Below are positions 23,269-30,467 of a stretch of DNA of 40,146 nt, piece by piece (position 1 is the stretch's first letter; every line of letters begins with the position of its first letter). The DNA is taken from positions 1 to 40,146 of the forward strand of contig JAILRI010000005.1 in assembly GCA_024698555.1 (NCBI GenBank), read 5' to 3'. The translations under genes and the position numbers were made by a program. The notes beneath the pieces are model-generated. The model was not told where the DNA came from. It did no database searches and saw only the letters and a program-made list of their open reading frames with translations. This stretch comes from Lachnospiraceae bacterium. Lineage in GTDB: Bacteria; Bacillota; Clostridia; Lachnospirales; Lachnospiraceae.

Positions 23269-24099
23269 ATGGCTAAAAAGAAAAAAGAAGAGGGCGGTGG
23301 CGGTGGAGCACCGGCCTGGATGGCTACTTTCTCCGATCTGATGAACCTGCTTCTGTGCTTCTTCGTTCTTCTGTTTTCCATGTCCAGTGTGGAAGAGAGC
23401 AAATGGGAACAGGTTGTGGCATCCATGACCAGCGCTTTCAGTATTTTTTCATCGGGCAGTACTTCAATAGGAAGCGGAAGTCTGGTCGGGATCGGAACTT
23501 CACAGCTGTCCAATCTGGATGAGTATTACAGTAGCATGGGACAATCGTCCGAGGACAACGGTAAAGATCTTATCGAATCCGGAGACACCGAAAAGGATAT
23601 AGCGGAGCAGGTGGCTGAGGCAGGACGTGCCGAAACTCAGGAGATGGTAGATAAGATTTCGGAAATGACCGAACGTTATAATATTTACGGTGATGTCAAT
23701 GTTTCCATGGATCCCGAAGGAAGATATGTGGAGCTTACTGTAAGCGGGTCTATGTTGTTTGATTCGGGAAGCGCGGCACTTAAGAATGATTGCCTTCCGC
23801 TTCTGTCCAAGGTTGGAGATATACTGAAGGTTTATTCGGATCATTTTATCGACATAATAGGACATACAGATAACGTGCCGATGAATTCATCGAGATATAA
23901 GAGCAATAAAGAGTTGTCATCAGCCAGAGCGATCAGTGTATCCGAGTATCTGGTCGATGAAAAAGGCATAGATATCGGAAAACTCAGCTGGACCGGGCGT
24001 GGGGAATATGAGCCCATAGCTTCGAATTCGACTTCCGAGGGTCGGGCTATGAACAGACGTGTGGAAGTAAGGATTTATAATTCGTTCAATTCAAGATAA
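23269..24099 (+). CDS. motB: Flagellar stator protein MotB (MotS/PomB-like)
   Basis: MotB anchors the stator to peptidoglycan and carries the ion-binding aspartate. The 276-residue protein has a Lys/Gly-rich N-terminus, then one membrane span with AWMATFSDLMNLLLCFFVLL. Asp23 is the predicted ion site. An OmpA/MotB peptidoglycan-binding domain follows at about 155-270 (LFDSGSAAL, IIGHTDNVPM, SSARAISVSEYL, NRRVEVRI). The flanking residues TFSDL and the FFVLLFSMS ending resemble sodium-type MotS more than proton-type MotB of Bacillus; this is inference from motif memory. AAGGAG precedes the ATG. Confidence 0.95.
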   Translation: MAKKKKEEGGGGGAPAWMATFSDLMNLLLCFFVLLFSMSSVEESKWEQVVASMTSAFSIFSSGSTSIGSGSLVGIGTSQLSNLDEYYSSMGQSSEDNGKDLIESGDTEKDIAEQVAEAGRAETQEMVDKISEMTERYNIYGDVNVSMDPEGRYVELTVSGSMLFDSGSAALKNDCLPLLSKVGDILKVYSDHFIDIIGHTDNVPMNSSRYKSNKELSSARAISVSEYLVDEKGIDIGKLSWTGRGEYEPIASNSTSEGRAMNRRVEVRIYNSFNSR

Positions 24100-24128
24100 A
24101 AGCATTATTTTTTGGAGGATAAACCAAC

Positions 24129-24644
24129 ATGAAAAAGAACATGCTTGCCGTGTTGATACTGATTCTTACTATAGTCAATATTACGCTTACCGCTGTAATG
24201 CTGTTTACGGTTTTACCGAATGCACAGCAGACTGATAATCTGATCAAGAAGATAGTACAGATCATCGATCTCGAGCTTGAATCACCTTTGCCGGAAAACA
24301 TCAATCAGAGCTACAGCATCGAGGACGTGGAAAAATTTATCCTTGACGAAATGCAGACCAACCTTAAGACAAGCGAGAACGGCAAGACTCATTTTGCGCA
24401 GGTCAATGCTTCGCTTACCATCAATAAGACACATGAGGACTATAAGAAACTTAATCCCATGGTTGAGACCATGAAGAATGATATCCGCTCCATAATCATG
24501 ACCGAGATATCAAAATATACTTTTGAACAGCTCAATGAGCCCGACCAGAAGCAGGCGATAAAGGAAAAGGTACTTTCTGAGATACAGGAACTGTTTAATT
24601 CCAAGTTTATAGTTGACATGACCATTGACTACCTTTTCCAGTAA
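24129..24644 (+). CDS. fliL: Flagellar basal body-associated protein FliL
   Basis: FliL is a single-pass membrane protein that surrounds and supports the stator. The 171-residue protein has an N-terminal membrane span at about 4-26 (NMLAVLILILTIVNITLTAV). A periplasmic SPFH-like domain follows, with ASLTINKTHEDYKKLNP, MKNDIRSIIMTEISKYTFEQL and an ending TIDYLFQ. TTGGAGGA precedes the ATG. Order motB-fliL-fliM is classic. The sequence is divergent, but length, topology and place agree. Confidence 0.92.
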   Translation: MKKNMLAVLILILTIVNITLTAVMLFTVLPNAQQTDNLIKKIVQIIDLELESPLPENINQSYSIEDVEKFILDEMQTNLKTSENGKTHFAQVNASLTINKTHEDYKKLNPMVETMKNDIRSIIMTEISKYTFEQLNEPDQKQAIKEKVLSEIQELFNSKFIVDMTIDYLFQ

Positions 24645-24676
24645 GGGAAAGAAGTAATCAATCAGGAGGATAAGTT

Positions 24677-25657
24677 ATGGGTGATGTCTTATCCCAAAAT
24701 GAAATAGACAGTCTGCTTGCGGCACTGAGCAGTGGAGAGATAGACGCCAACGAGATAAAGGATACGGATACAAAAGTCATAAAGAACTACGACTTCAACC
24801 GTCCTTCAAAGTTCTCAAAGGAGCACTTGAGAACTCTCGAGATCATTTTCGAACACTACAGCAGACTTTTATCAACTTCACTTCCGGTATATCTGCGAAA
24901 GAATGTGCAGGTGGAGGTGATAAACTCTGAGGCACAGGTCTACTCGGAGTTTTCAAATGCTCTGTCAAACCCCGTGCTGCTGGGAATTATAGATTTTGCG
25001 CCGTTGACCGGTAACATAATCATAGAGATCGCGGACAATATAGGATATGCTATCGTTGACAGAATGCTCGGAGGCAACGGAGTGCCTTTGGAGAAATCAA
25101 GGGATTTCTCAGAGATAGAGTTGGTGATCATAGAACGTATTTTTACCGTGGTAACAAACCTGCTCATGGAACCGTGGGCCAATGTGGTTAAGCTGGCTCC
25201 GCGTCTTCAGCGTATAGAGACGAACTCGCAGTTCGCCCAGATCATATCGCCGAGCGAGATGGCCTCCATCATTACCATGAACATGAGGATCGGCAACATA
25301 GAGGGCATGATTAACGTCTGCCTTCCGTATGAGGTGCTCGAACCGGTTATCGACAAGCTTAACACCAAATACTGGTATTCTACCGTCAAGGTTTCGGATA
25401 CAACAGCTTATAAGGCACAGATAGAGATCGCCATTAACAGGGCGAGGATACCTATCAAGTGTGAGCTTGGAAGAAGCACTATTTCACTTAAGGATTATAT
25501 CAATATCCAGCGCGGCGATATCATAAAGCTGAATACAAAAACCAGTGATGAGCTGAATGTGTATGTAGGCAATATCAAAAAGTTTCTGGCATTGCCGGGA
25601 ACTTCATCGGACGCTTACGCCGTAAAGATTTCACAAGTGATCAGAGAGGAGGAATAG
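24677..25657 (+). CDS. fliM: Flagellar motor switch protein FliM
   Basis: FliM is the C-ring protein that binds phosphorylated CheY. The 326-residue protein begins with the CheY-P docking peptide LSQNEIDSLLAAL at residues 5-17. The CheC-like middle domain includes RPSKFSKEHLRTLEIIFEHY and DRMLGGNG. The C-terminal SpoA/FliN-like domain contains LGRSTISLKDYINIQRGDII. CAGGAGG precedes the ATG. It ends 3 bp before fliY. Confidence 0.97.
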   Translation: MGDVLSQNEIDSLLAALSSGEIDANEIKDTDTKVIKNYDFNRPSKFSKEHLRTLEIIFEHYSRLLSTSLPVYLRKNVQVEVINSEAQVYSEFSNALSNPVLLGIIDFAPLTGNIIIEIADNIGYAIVDRMLGGNGVPLEKSRDFSEIELVIIERIFTVVTNLLMEPWANVVKLAPRLQRIETNSQFAQIISPSEMASIITMNMRIGNIEGMINVCLPYEVLEPVIDKLNTKYWYSTVKVSDTTAYKAQIEIAINRARIPIKCELGRSTISLKDYINIQRGDIIKLNTKTSDELNVYVGNIKKFLALPGTSSDAYAVKISQVIREEE

Positions 25658-25660
25658 CAT

Positions 25661-26923
25661 ATGGACGGAATGCTTTCCCAGGAAGAAATAAACGCCTTGC
25701 TCAGCGGCATGGGCGGCGGGGATGATGCTCCTGCTGCCGAAGAAGCGCCTGCTGCGGATCCTGCGCCAGCGGCTTCGGCCGGAGGCTACGCTGATTCGCT
25801 GACTGACGCGGAGAAAGACGCGGTGGGCGAGGTTTCCAATATCAGCATGGGAACGGCAGCTACCACGCTGTCCTCACTGCTCAATCAGAAGGTTAATATC
25901 ACGACGCCCAAGGTTTCGTATTCCAAATGGGGTGAATTGCTCGGCAATTACGAAAGACCCTGTGTTTTTATCCAGATCTACTATACTGCGGGTCTTGACG
26001 GCAACAATATCCTTATCATGAAGGAGAATGACGTTAAGATCATTACGGATCTCATGATGGGCGGGGATGGCTCTGCCACGGACGGCGAACTGACTGACCT
26101 GCATCTGAGCGCGATATGCGAGGCCATGAACCAGATGATGGGATCATCATCCACCTCCATGTCGGCCATGCTCAATAAGAAGATAGATATCAGTCCTCCT
26201 ACGGCAAGCTTAGTTGATCTTTCGACCATTATGGAGGCTGCGGATATAGCAGATTTCCTGACTCATGATTTTGTTAAGGTTTCTTTCAGACTGGAGATCG
26301 GAGATCTGATCGATAGCGAGATCATGCAGCTGTACAGTTTTGATTTCGCCAGAGATCTGTATAAACAGTTTACGGGTGGTGAGGAGGCTGCACCCGCGCC
26401 TGCGCCCGAACCTGCTCCTGCACCTGCTCCTGCTCCGGCTGCGACTCCTGCGCCGGATATGACTCAGCAGATGGGTCAGATGCAGGGAATGCCCATGCAG
26501 GGAATGCCCATGCAGGGAATGCCTATGCAGGGAATGCCTATGCAGGGTATGCCGATGCAGGGAATGCCCATGGGGCAGCAGATGATGCCCGGACAGGCCA
26601 TGCCTTATATGATGCCGATGCAGCAGGATGTGAATATATCTCCTGTAGCGTTCCAGCCTTTTACACAGGTGAATTCTCCGCTGCTTCAGACAGAGAACAT
26701 AGATCTGCTGCTTGATGTACCGCTTGAAGTAACGGCTGAGCTTGGACGTACCAGTAAATCCATTAAGGAGATACTTGATTTTTCACCCGGTACTATTATT
26801 GAACTTAACCGACTGGCAGGAGAGCCGATCGATGTCCTGGTAAACGGCAAGTTTGTGGCCAGAGGTGAGGTTGTGGTCATAGAGGAAGCTTTCGGTATCA
26901 GAGTGACTGAGGTTATTAAGTAA
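25661..26923 (+). CDS. fliY: Flagellar motor switch phosphatase FliY (FliN-type C-terminus)
   Basis: FliY combines a switch-complex FliN domain with a CheY-P phosphatase. The 420-residue protein starts with a FliM-like docking peptide MLSQEEINALLSGM. The CheC-like domain (about 45-230) has two phosphatase motifs of the D/SxxxExxN form: DAVGEVSN and SAICEAMN. A long linker is Ala/Pro-rich and then carries six MQGMP repeats. The C-terminal SpoA domain reads LLLDVPLEVTAELGRTSKS and ends FGIRVTEVIK. It starts 3 bp after fliM behind AGAGGAGGA. Having both intact active sites suggests real phosphatase activity. Confidence 0.95.
   Translation: MDGMLSQEEINALLSGMGGGDDAPAAEEAPAADPAPAASAGGYADSLTDAEKDAVGEVSNISMGTAATTLSSLLNQKVNITTPKVSYSKWGELLGNYERPCVFIQIYYTAGLDGNNILIMKENDVKIITDLMMGGDGSATDGELTDLHLSAICEAMNQMMGSSSTSMSAMLNKKIDISPPTASLVDLSTIMEAADIADFLTHDFVKVSFRLEIGDLIDSEIMQLYSFDFARDLYKQFTGGEEAAPAPAPEPAPAPAPAPAATPAPDMTQQMGQMQGMPMQGMPMQGMPMQGMPMQGMPMQGMPMGQQMMPGQAMPYMMPMQQDVNISPVAFQPFTQVNSPLLQTENIDLLLDVPLEVTAELGRTSKSIKEILDFSPGTIIELNRLAGEPIDVLVNGKFVARGEVVVIEEAFGIRVTEVIK
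26480..26569 (+). repeat. 15-bp tandem repeat (six copies) inside fliY
   Basis: Six head-to-tail copies of ATGCAGGGAATGCCC, differing only at two positions, span 26480-26569 and encode the MQGMP repeats of the FliY linker. Copy changes would stay in frame. The tract lies between the Ala/Pro linker and the SpoA domain. Confidence 0.9.
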
Positions 26924-26936
26924 GGAGTTTTATAAA

Positions 26937-27356
26937 GTGTTTCTGATGTCTTCCGGTGTTACCGGTTATTCAAGCACAGAGAGCATATTAAAGCTCATAG
27001 GACTGATAATACTGTGCATATTGATCATAGCCGCGAGTTATTATGTGACCAGATTTATCGGCACCAGTAAAGCAGGTGCCTTTAAGAGCACCAACTTCAG
27101 ATCGATCGATGCTTACAGGCTTTCTCCGAACAAATATCTGCAGCTTATCAGGATAGGAAGCAGATATGTTGTCATAGCGGTATGCAAAGACAGTGTGAGC
27201 TTTGTCTGTGAGCTGAAGGAGGACGAAGTGACAACAGTCACTTCGGATCCTGGTAAGATGGTTTCTTTTAAGGACATATTTGCAAAGAGCCTTAAAAAGG
27301 ACCGGAGTACAGCTTCTGAGTCATCGGAAAATACTGAAGAAAGCAAAGAAGTTTGA
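26937..27356 (+). CDS. fliO: Flagellar biosynthetic protein FliO
   Basis: FliO helps assemble the FliP-FliQ-FliR export gate. The 139-residue protein has one membrane span near residues 18-41 (ILKLIGLIILCILIIAASYYV). A small cytoplasmic domain follows, with RSIDAYRLSPNKYLQLIRIGSRYVVIAV, which fits the FliO/FliZ family in Firmicutes. The tail is acidic and Ser-rich. The start is GTG 26937 with AAGGAG 9 nt upstream; ATG 26946 is an alternative. It lies directly before fliP. Confidence 0.88.
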   Translation: MFLMSSGVTGYSSTESILKLIGLIILCILIIAASYYVTRFIGTSKAGAFKSTNFRSIDAYRLSPNKYLQLIRIGSRYVVIAVCKDSVSFVCELKEDEVTTVTSDPGKMVSFKDIFAKSLKKDRSTASESSENTEESKEV

Positions 27357-27401
27357 TCTGCAAAGAATATTATATACAGAAATAGGAAAAGGTTGATATC
27401 C

Positions 27402-28262
27402 ATGAAACATATTATTCCCGGAAGGAAGATGTTTAAAGCGCTTGTATTCGGCGTTCTTCTCATGGTGATGTGTATACCAGCCTTTGTTTGCCGTGCAACT
27501 GTTACTACTGATGCATCAGATATCAGGGTAAACAATAATGCCAACGAGGACACGGATGTTGACGAAGGGTATCTTGAAGGGGATTTGGGCGGACTTACGT
27601 TCCGCTTCTCCGAAGACGGGACAAATTCACTTTCGGCCACACTGCAGATACTTCTGATCCTTACTGTTATTTCGCTGGCTCCGTCGATACTGATAATGCT
27701 GACGAGTTTTACCAGGATCATCATAATACTGCATTTTTTAAGAACAGCCCTCGGAACACAGACAACGCCGCCCAATCAGGTAATGATCGGGCTTGCGCTG
27801 TTTTTGACGTTTTTTATCATGTCACCTGTACTGAACAAGGTAAATACTGACGCGCTGCAGCCTTTGTCAAATGGTGACATTACCATGGAACAGGCTTTTG
27901 AGCGCGGTATGTATCCGATCAGGGAGTTTATGTTTGACCAGATGAGGGGAAGCGAAAAGGATCTTTCTCTTTTTCTGACCGTAGCGGGTATAGATTCGGT
28001 GGAGACCAGGGACGATATTCCGAACAATGTCCTGATCCCCGCGTTTATACTCAGCGAGCTGAGGATCGCATTTATAATCGGATTCCTGATATACATACCG
28101 TTCCTTGTTATCGATATGGTTGTTTCATCAACGCTCATGTCAATGGGTATGATGATGCTTCCGCCGACTACGATCTCCATGCCGTTTAAGATACTGCTGT
28201 TTGTTCTGGCCGACGGTTGGGATCTCGTAATAGGGCAGGTAGTGAAAACATTTTACAGGTAA
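27402..28262 (+). CDS. fliP: Flagellar export gate protein FliP
   Basis: FliP forms the core pore of the flagellar type III export gate. The 286-residue protein starts at ATG 27402, with AAAAGG upstream; the frame extends to TTG 27393, which lies against the purine run. It has an N-terminal signal-like segment (KALVFGVLLMVMCIPAFVC), typical of FliP. Hallmarks follow: LTSFTRIIIILHFLRTALGTQ, PPNQVMIGLALFLTFFIMSP, LIPAFILSELRIAFIIGFLI and MMMLPPTTISMPFKILLFVL. About four further membrane segments are seen. Confidence 0.97.
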   Translation: MKHIIPGRKMFKALVFGVLLMVMCIPAFVCRATVTTDASDIRVNNNANEDTDVDEGYLEGDLGGLTFRFSEDGTNSLSATLQILLILTVISLAPSILIMLTSFTRIIIILHFLRTALGTQTTPPNQVMIGLALFLTFFIMSPVLNKVNTDALQPLSNGDITMEQAFERGMYPIREFMFDQMRGSEKDLSLFLTVAGIDSVETRDDIPNNVLIPAFILSELRIAFIIGFLIYIPFLVIDMVVSSTLMSMGMMMLPPTTISMPFKILLFVLADGWDLVIGQVVKTFYR

Positions 28263-28288
28263 CGATACGTTTATTATGAGGCGGACAT

Positions 28289-28558
28289 ATGAATGAAAAT
28301 CTACTGGTCGATCTTCTGGTACAGACCCTGTACCTGATCATAAGAGTCTCGGCTCCGATGCTTCTGGTGTCGCTGGTCGTTGGTCTTCTCATCAGTATAC
28401 TGCAGACGGTTACATCCATACAGGAGCAGACTCTGACTTTTGTTCCGAAGCTTCTGGCTATTTTTCTGGTGCTGATGATCTCCGGCAACTGGATCATGAC
28501 AAATATCAGAGAGTATTTTGTTTTCCTCTGCGAGAATTTCGCGCAGTATATCAGGTGA
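28289..28558 (+). CDS. fliQ: Flagellar export gate protein FliQ
   Basis: FliQ wraps the FliP/FliR pore. The 89-residue protein has the two expected membrane hairpins. It has the family motif SAPMLLVSLVVGLLISILQT followed by TSIQEQTLTFVPKL. Its start lies 26 bp after fliP with GAGGCG upstream, and its stop is followed by fliR after 12 bp. Length and order fit exactly. Confidence 0.97.
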   Translation: MNENLLVDLLVQTLYLIIRVSAPMLLVSLVVGLLISILQTVTSIQEQTLTFVPKLLAIFLVLMISGNWIMTNIREYFVFLCENFAQYIR

Positions 28559-28570
28559 TAGGGGGCAGGT

Positions 28571-29344
28571 TTGGAAGTAAGTTTCACTCTGCAGCAGCTT
28601 GAGTTCTTTCTGGCGATCCTTATGAGGATCGGAGGATTCATCTATACCGCGCCTTTTTATGGATTAAAGAATGTTCCTGTCAGAGTAAAAGTGGGTTTTT
28701 CAGTGCTGATATCCATCATTTTGATGACAGTACTGCCCTATGAGCCTTTGAGTTATACCGGAGTGATAGGGTTTGCCCTCCTGATCGCAGGTGAGACTCT
28801 TGCAGGAGTGGTACTCGGATTTCTGGCCAATATCGTTTACCAGATACTTGCCTTTTCGGGTCAGCTGCTGGATCTGGAGATAGGTTTTTCCATGGTCAAT
28901 GAGATGGATCCGGTGACCAGCGCGCAGGTCACGGTCAGCGGTAACTTTTATTCATATGCGGTCATGCTCATGCTTATGATCACATATATGCATCATTATC
29001 TGATCGAAGCATTGATAGATACCTATAAGATCATTCCTTTGGGGCAGGTAGCGTTCAATCCGCTGATATACACGGTTGCCGCCAAATTTATGGCAGAGTA
29101 TTTTATACTCGCCTTCAGGATCATACTGCCTGTATTTGCGGCAATGCTCATAGTGAATACTATATTGGCGATACTTGCGAAGGTAGCGCCGCAGATGAGT
29201 CTTTTTGTCATAGGTGTTCAGCTGAAGGTTCTGATCGGTCTGGCAGTTATGGTCATCATGATCAAGATGCTGCCCGGAATTTCTGAACTGATCTTTGGCA
29301 AAATGATGGAGATGATTAGGGATGCCATTAACTATATGCAGTGA
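28571..29344 (+). CDS. fliR: Flagellar export gate protein FliR
   Basis: FliR completes the export gate together with FliP and FliQ. The 257-residue protein has about six to eight hydrophobic segments. Recognisable are LILMRIGGFIYTAPFYG-like opening residues, ALLIAGETLAGVVLGFLANI, FSGQLLDLEIGFSMVNEMDP and the APQMSLFVIGVQLKVLIGL stretch. The start is TTG 28571, with a GGGGGCAGG site immediately upstream. The final 23 bp overlap the start of flhB. Confidence 0.95.
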   Translation: MEVSFTLQQLEFFLAILMRIGGFIYTAPFYGLKNVPVRVKVGFSVLISIILMTVLPYEPLSYTGVIGFALLIAGETLAGVVLGFLANIVYQILAFSGQLLDLEIGFSMVNEMDPVTSAQVTVSGNFYSYAVMLMLMITYMHHYLIEALIDTYKIIPLGQVAFNPLIYTVAAKFMAEYFILAFRIILPVFAAMLIVNTILAILAKVAPQMSLFVIGVQLKVLIGLAVMVIMIKMLPGISELIFGKMMEMIRDAINYMQ

Positions 29345-30449
29345 CGAGTATTACTTAAGGCTTGATCTCCAGTTTTTTGCAAATGATGAGGGCGGCGAAA
29401 AGACAGAGGAAGCCACTCCCAAGAAGCTGGATGACGCGCGTAAGGAAGGTCAGGTCGCAAAGTCCCAGGAGCTCAATACCGCTTTTGAGCTGATCATGCT
29501 TTTTGTGATACTTAAGATATTTGTGGGAAGTATTTCCAACAGGTTCGTGGACGGATTCAAGCTCTACTACGGAAGCATTGAAAGCTATTCCGAAGGGCTG
29601 TTTACCATGAATTATTTCGCGGCGTATTTAAGGAGCGCTATGGGACAGATCCTGGTCACTCTGGTTCCCGTGCTTGCGGCGTCGGTGTTTATGGCGGTTG
29701 CGGTCAATGTTTTCCAGGTGGGCTGGAAACCAACGGCCAAACCAATGGAACCGAAATTTGACAAGCTGAATCCGGTCAACGGTTTCAAACGAATTTTTAA
29801 GCTTGACAAGCTTGTAGATCTGCTTAAAGCTGTTTTAAAGGTAGGTCTGGTCGCGTATATAGCTTATACGACATTCCGCGACAGAGTGGGACTGATTTCT
29901 CTGGTATATGATCTTAACCTGTTTTCGGCAGTTATGCTTATAGGCAATGAGGTCATAAATTTCGGTCTGAAGGTCAGCGCTGTGTTTCTGGTGGTGGGGG
30001 TAGCGGATTACATATATCAGAAATTCAAGTTCGCGAAAGAAATGCGAATGTCAAAGCAGGAGATCAAGGATGAATTCAAACAGACTGAAGGAGATCCCAA
30101 GATCAAGGGGCAGATCAGGCAGAAGATGAGAGAAGCGTCCCAGAGACGTATGATGCAGAAGCTTCCCGAGGCCGATGTGGTCATAACCAACCCGACGCAT
30201 CTGGCATGTGCCATCAAATATGATAAGGAGATTGCCGAAGCTCCCGTGCTTATTGCAAAGGGAGCGGACTATCTGGCAGAAAAGATAAAGGAAACCGCGA
30301 GAGAGCATTTTATTCCCATTGTGGAGAACAAACCCCTGGCCAGGATGCTTTATCACAATGTTGAGATTGACGAGGAGATACCCCAGGAACTGTATCAGAT
30401 GACAGCGGAAGTGCTTTCATATGTGTACAGTATCAGCGGAAAGATGTAA
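29322..30449 (+). CDS. flhB: Flagellar export switch protein FlhB
   Basis: FlhB controls the switch from hook to filament export by cleaving itself. The 375-residue protein has the N-terminal GGEKTEEATPKKLDDARKEG signature at about 24-43. Four membrane segments follow. The cytoplasmic domain holds the self-cleavage site NPTH at residues 290-293. ATG 29322 is the only plausible in-frame start before the conserved domain, so the first 23 bp lie inside the end of fliR. The extra N-terminal stretch (ICSDEYYLRLDLQFFAND) includes the LQFFA motif often seen in FlhB. Confidence 0.96.
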   Translation: MPLTICSDEYYLRLDLQFFANDEGGEKTEEATPKKLDDARKEGQVAKSQELNTAFELIMLFVILKIFVGSISNRFVDGFKLYYGSIESYSEGLFTMNYFAAYLRSAMGQILVTLVPVLAASVFMAVAVNVFQVGWKPTAKPMEPKFDKLNPVNGFKRIFKLDKLVDLLKAVLKVGLVAYIAYTTFRDRVGLISLVYDLNLFSAVMLIGNEVINFGLKVSAVFLVVGVADYIYQKFKFAKEMRMSKQEIKDEFKQTEGDPKIKGQIRQKMREASQRRMMQKLPEADVVITNPTHLACAIKYDKEIAEAPVLIAKGADYLAEKIKETAREHFIPIVENKPLARMLYHNVEIDEEIPQELYQMTAEVLSYVYSISGKM

Positions 30450-30467
30450 GAAGGGAGGGAAGGATAG

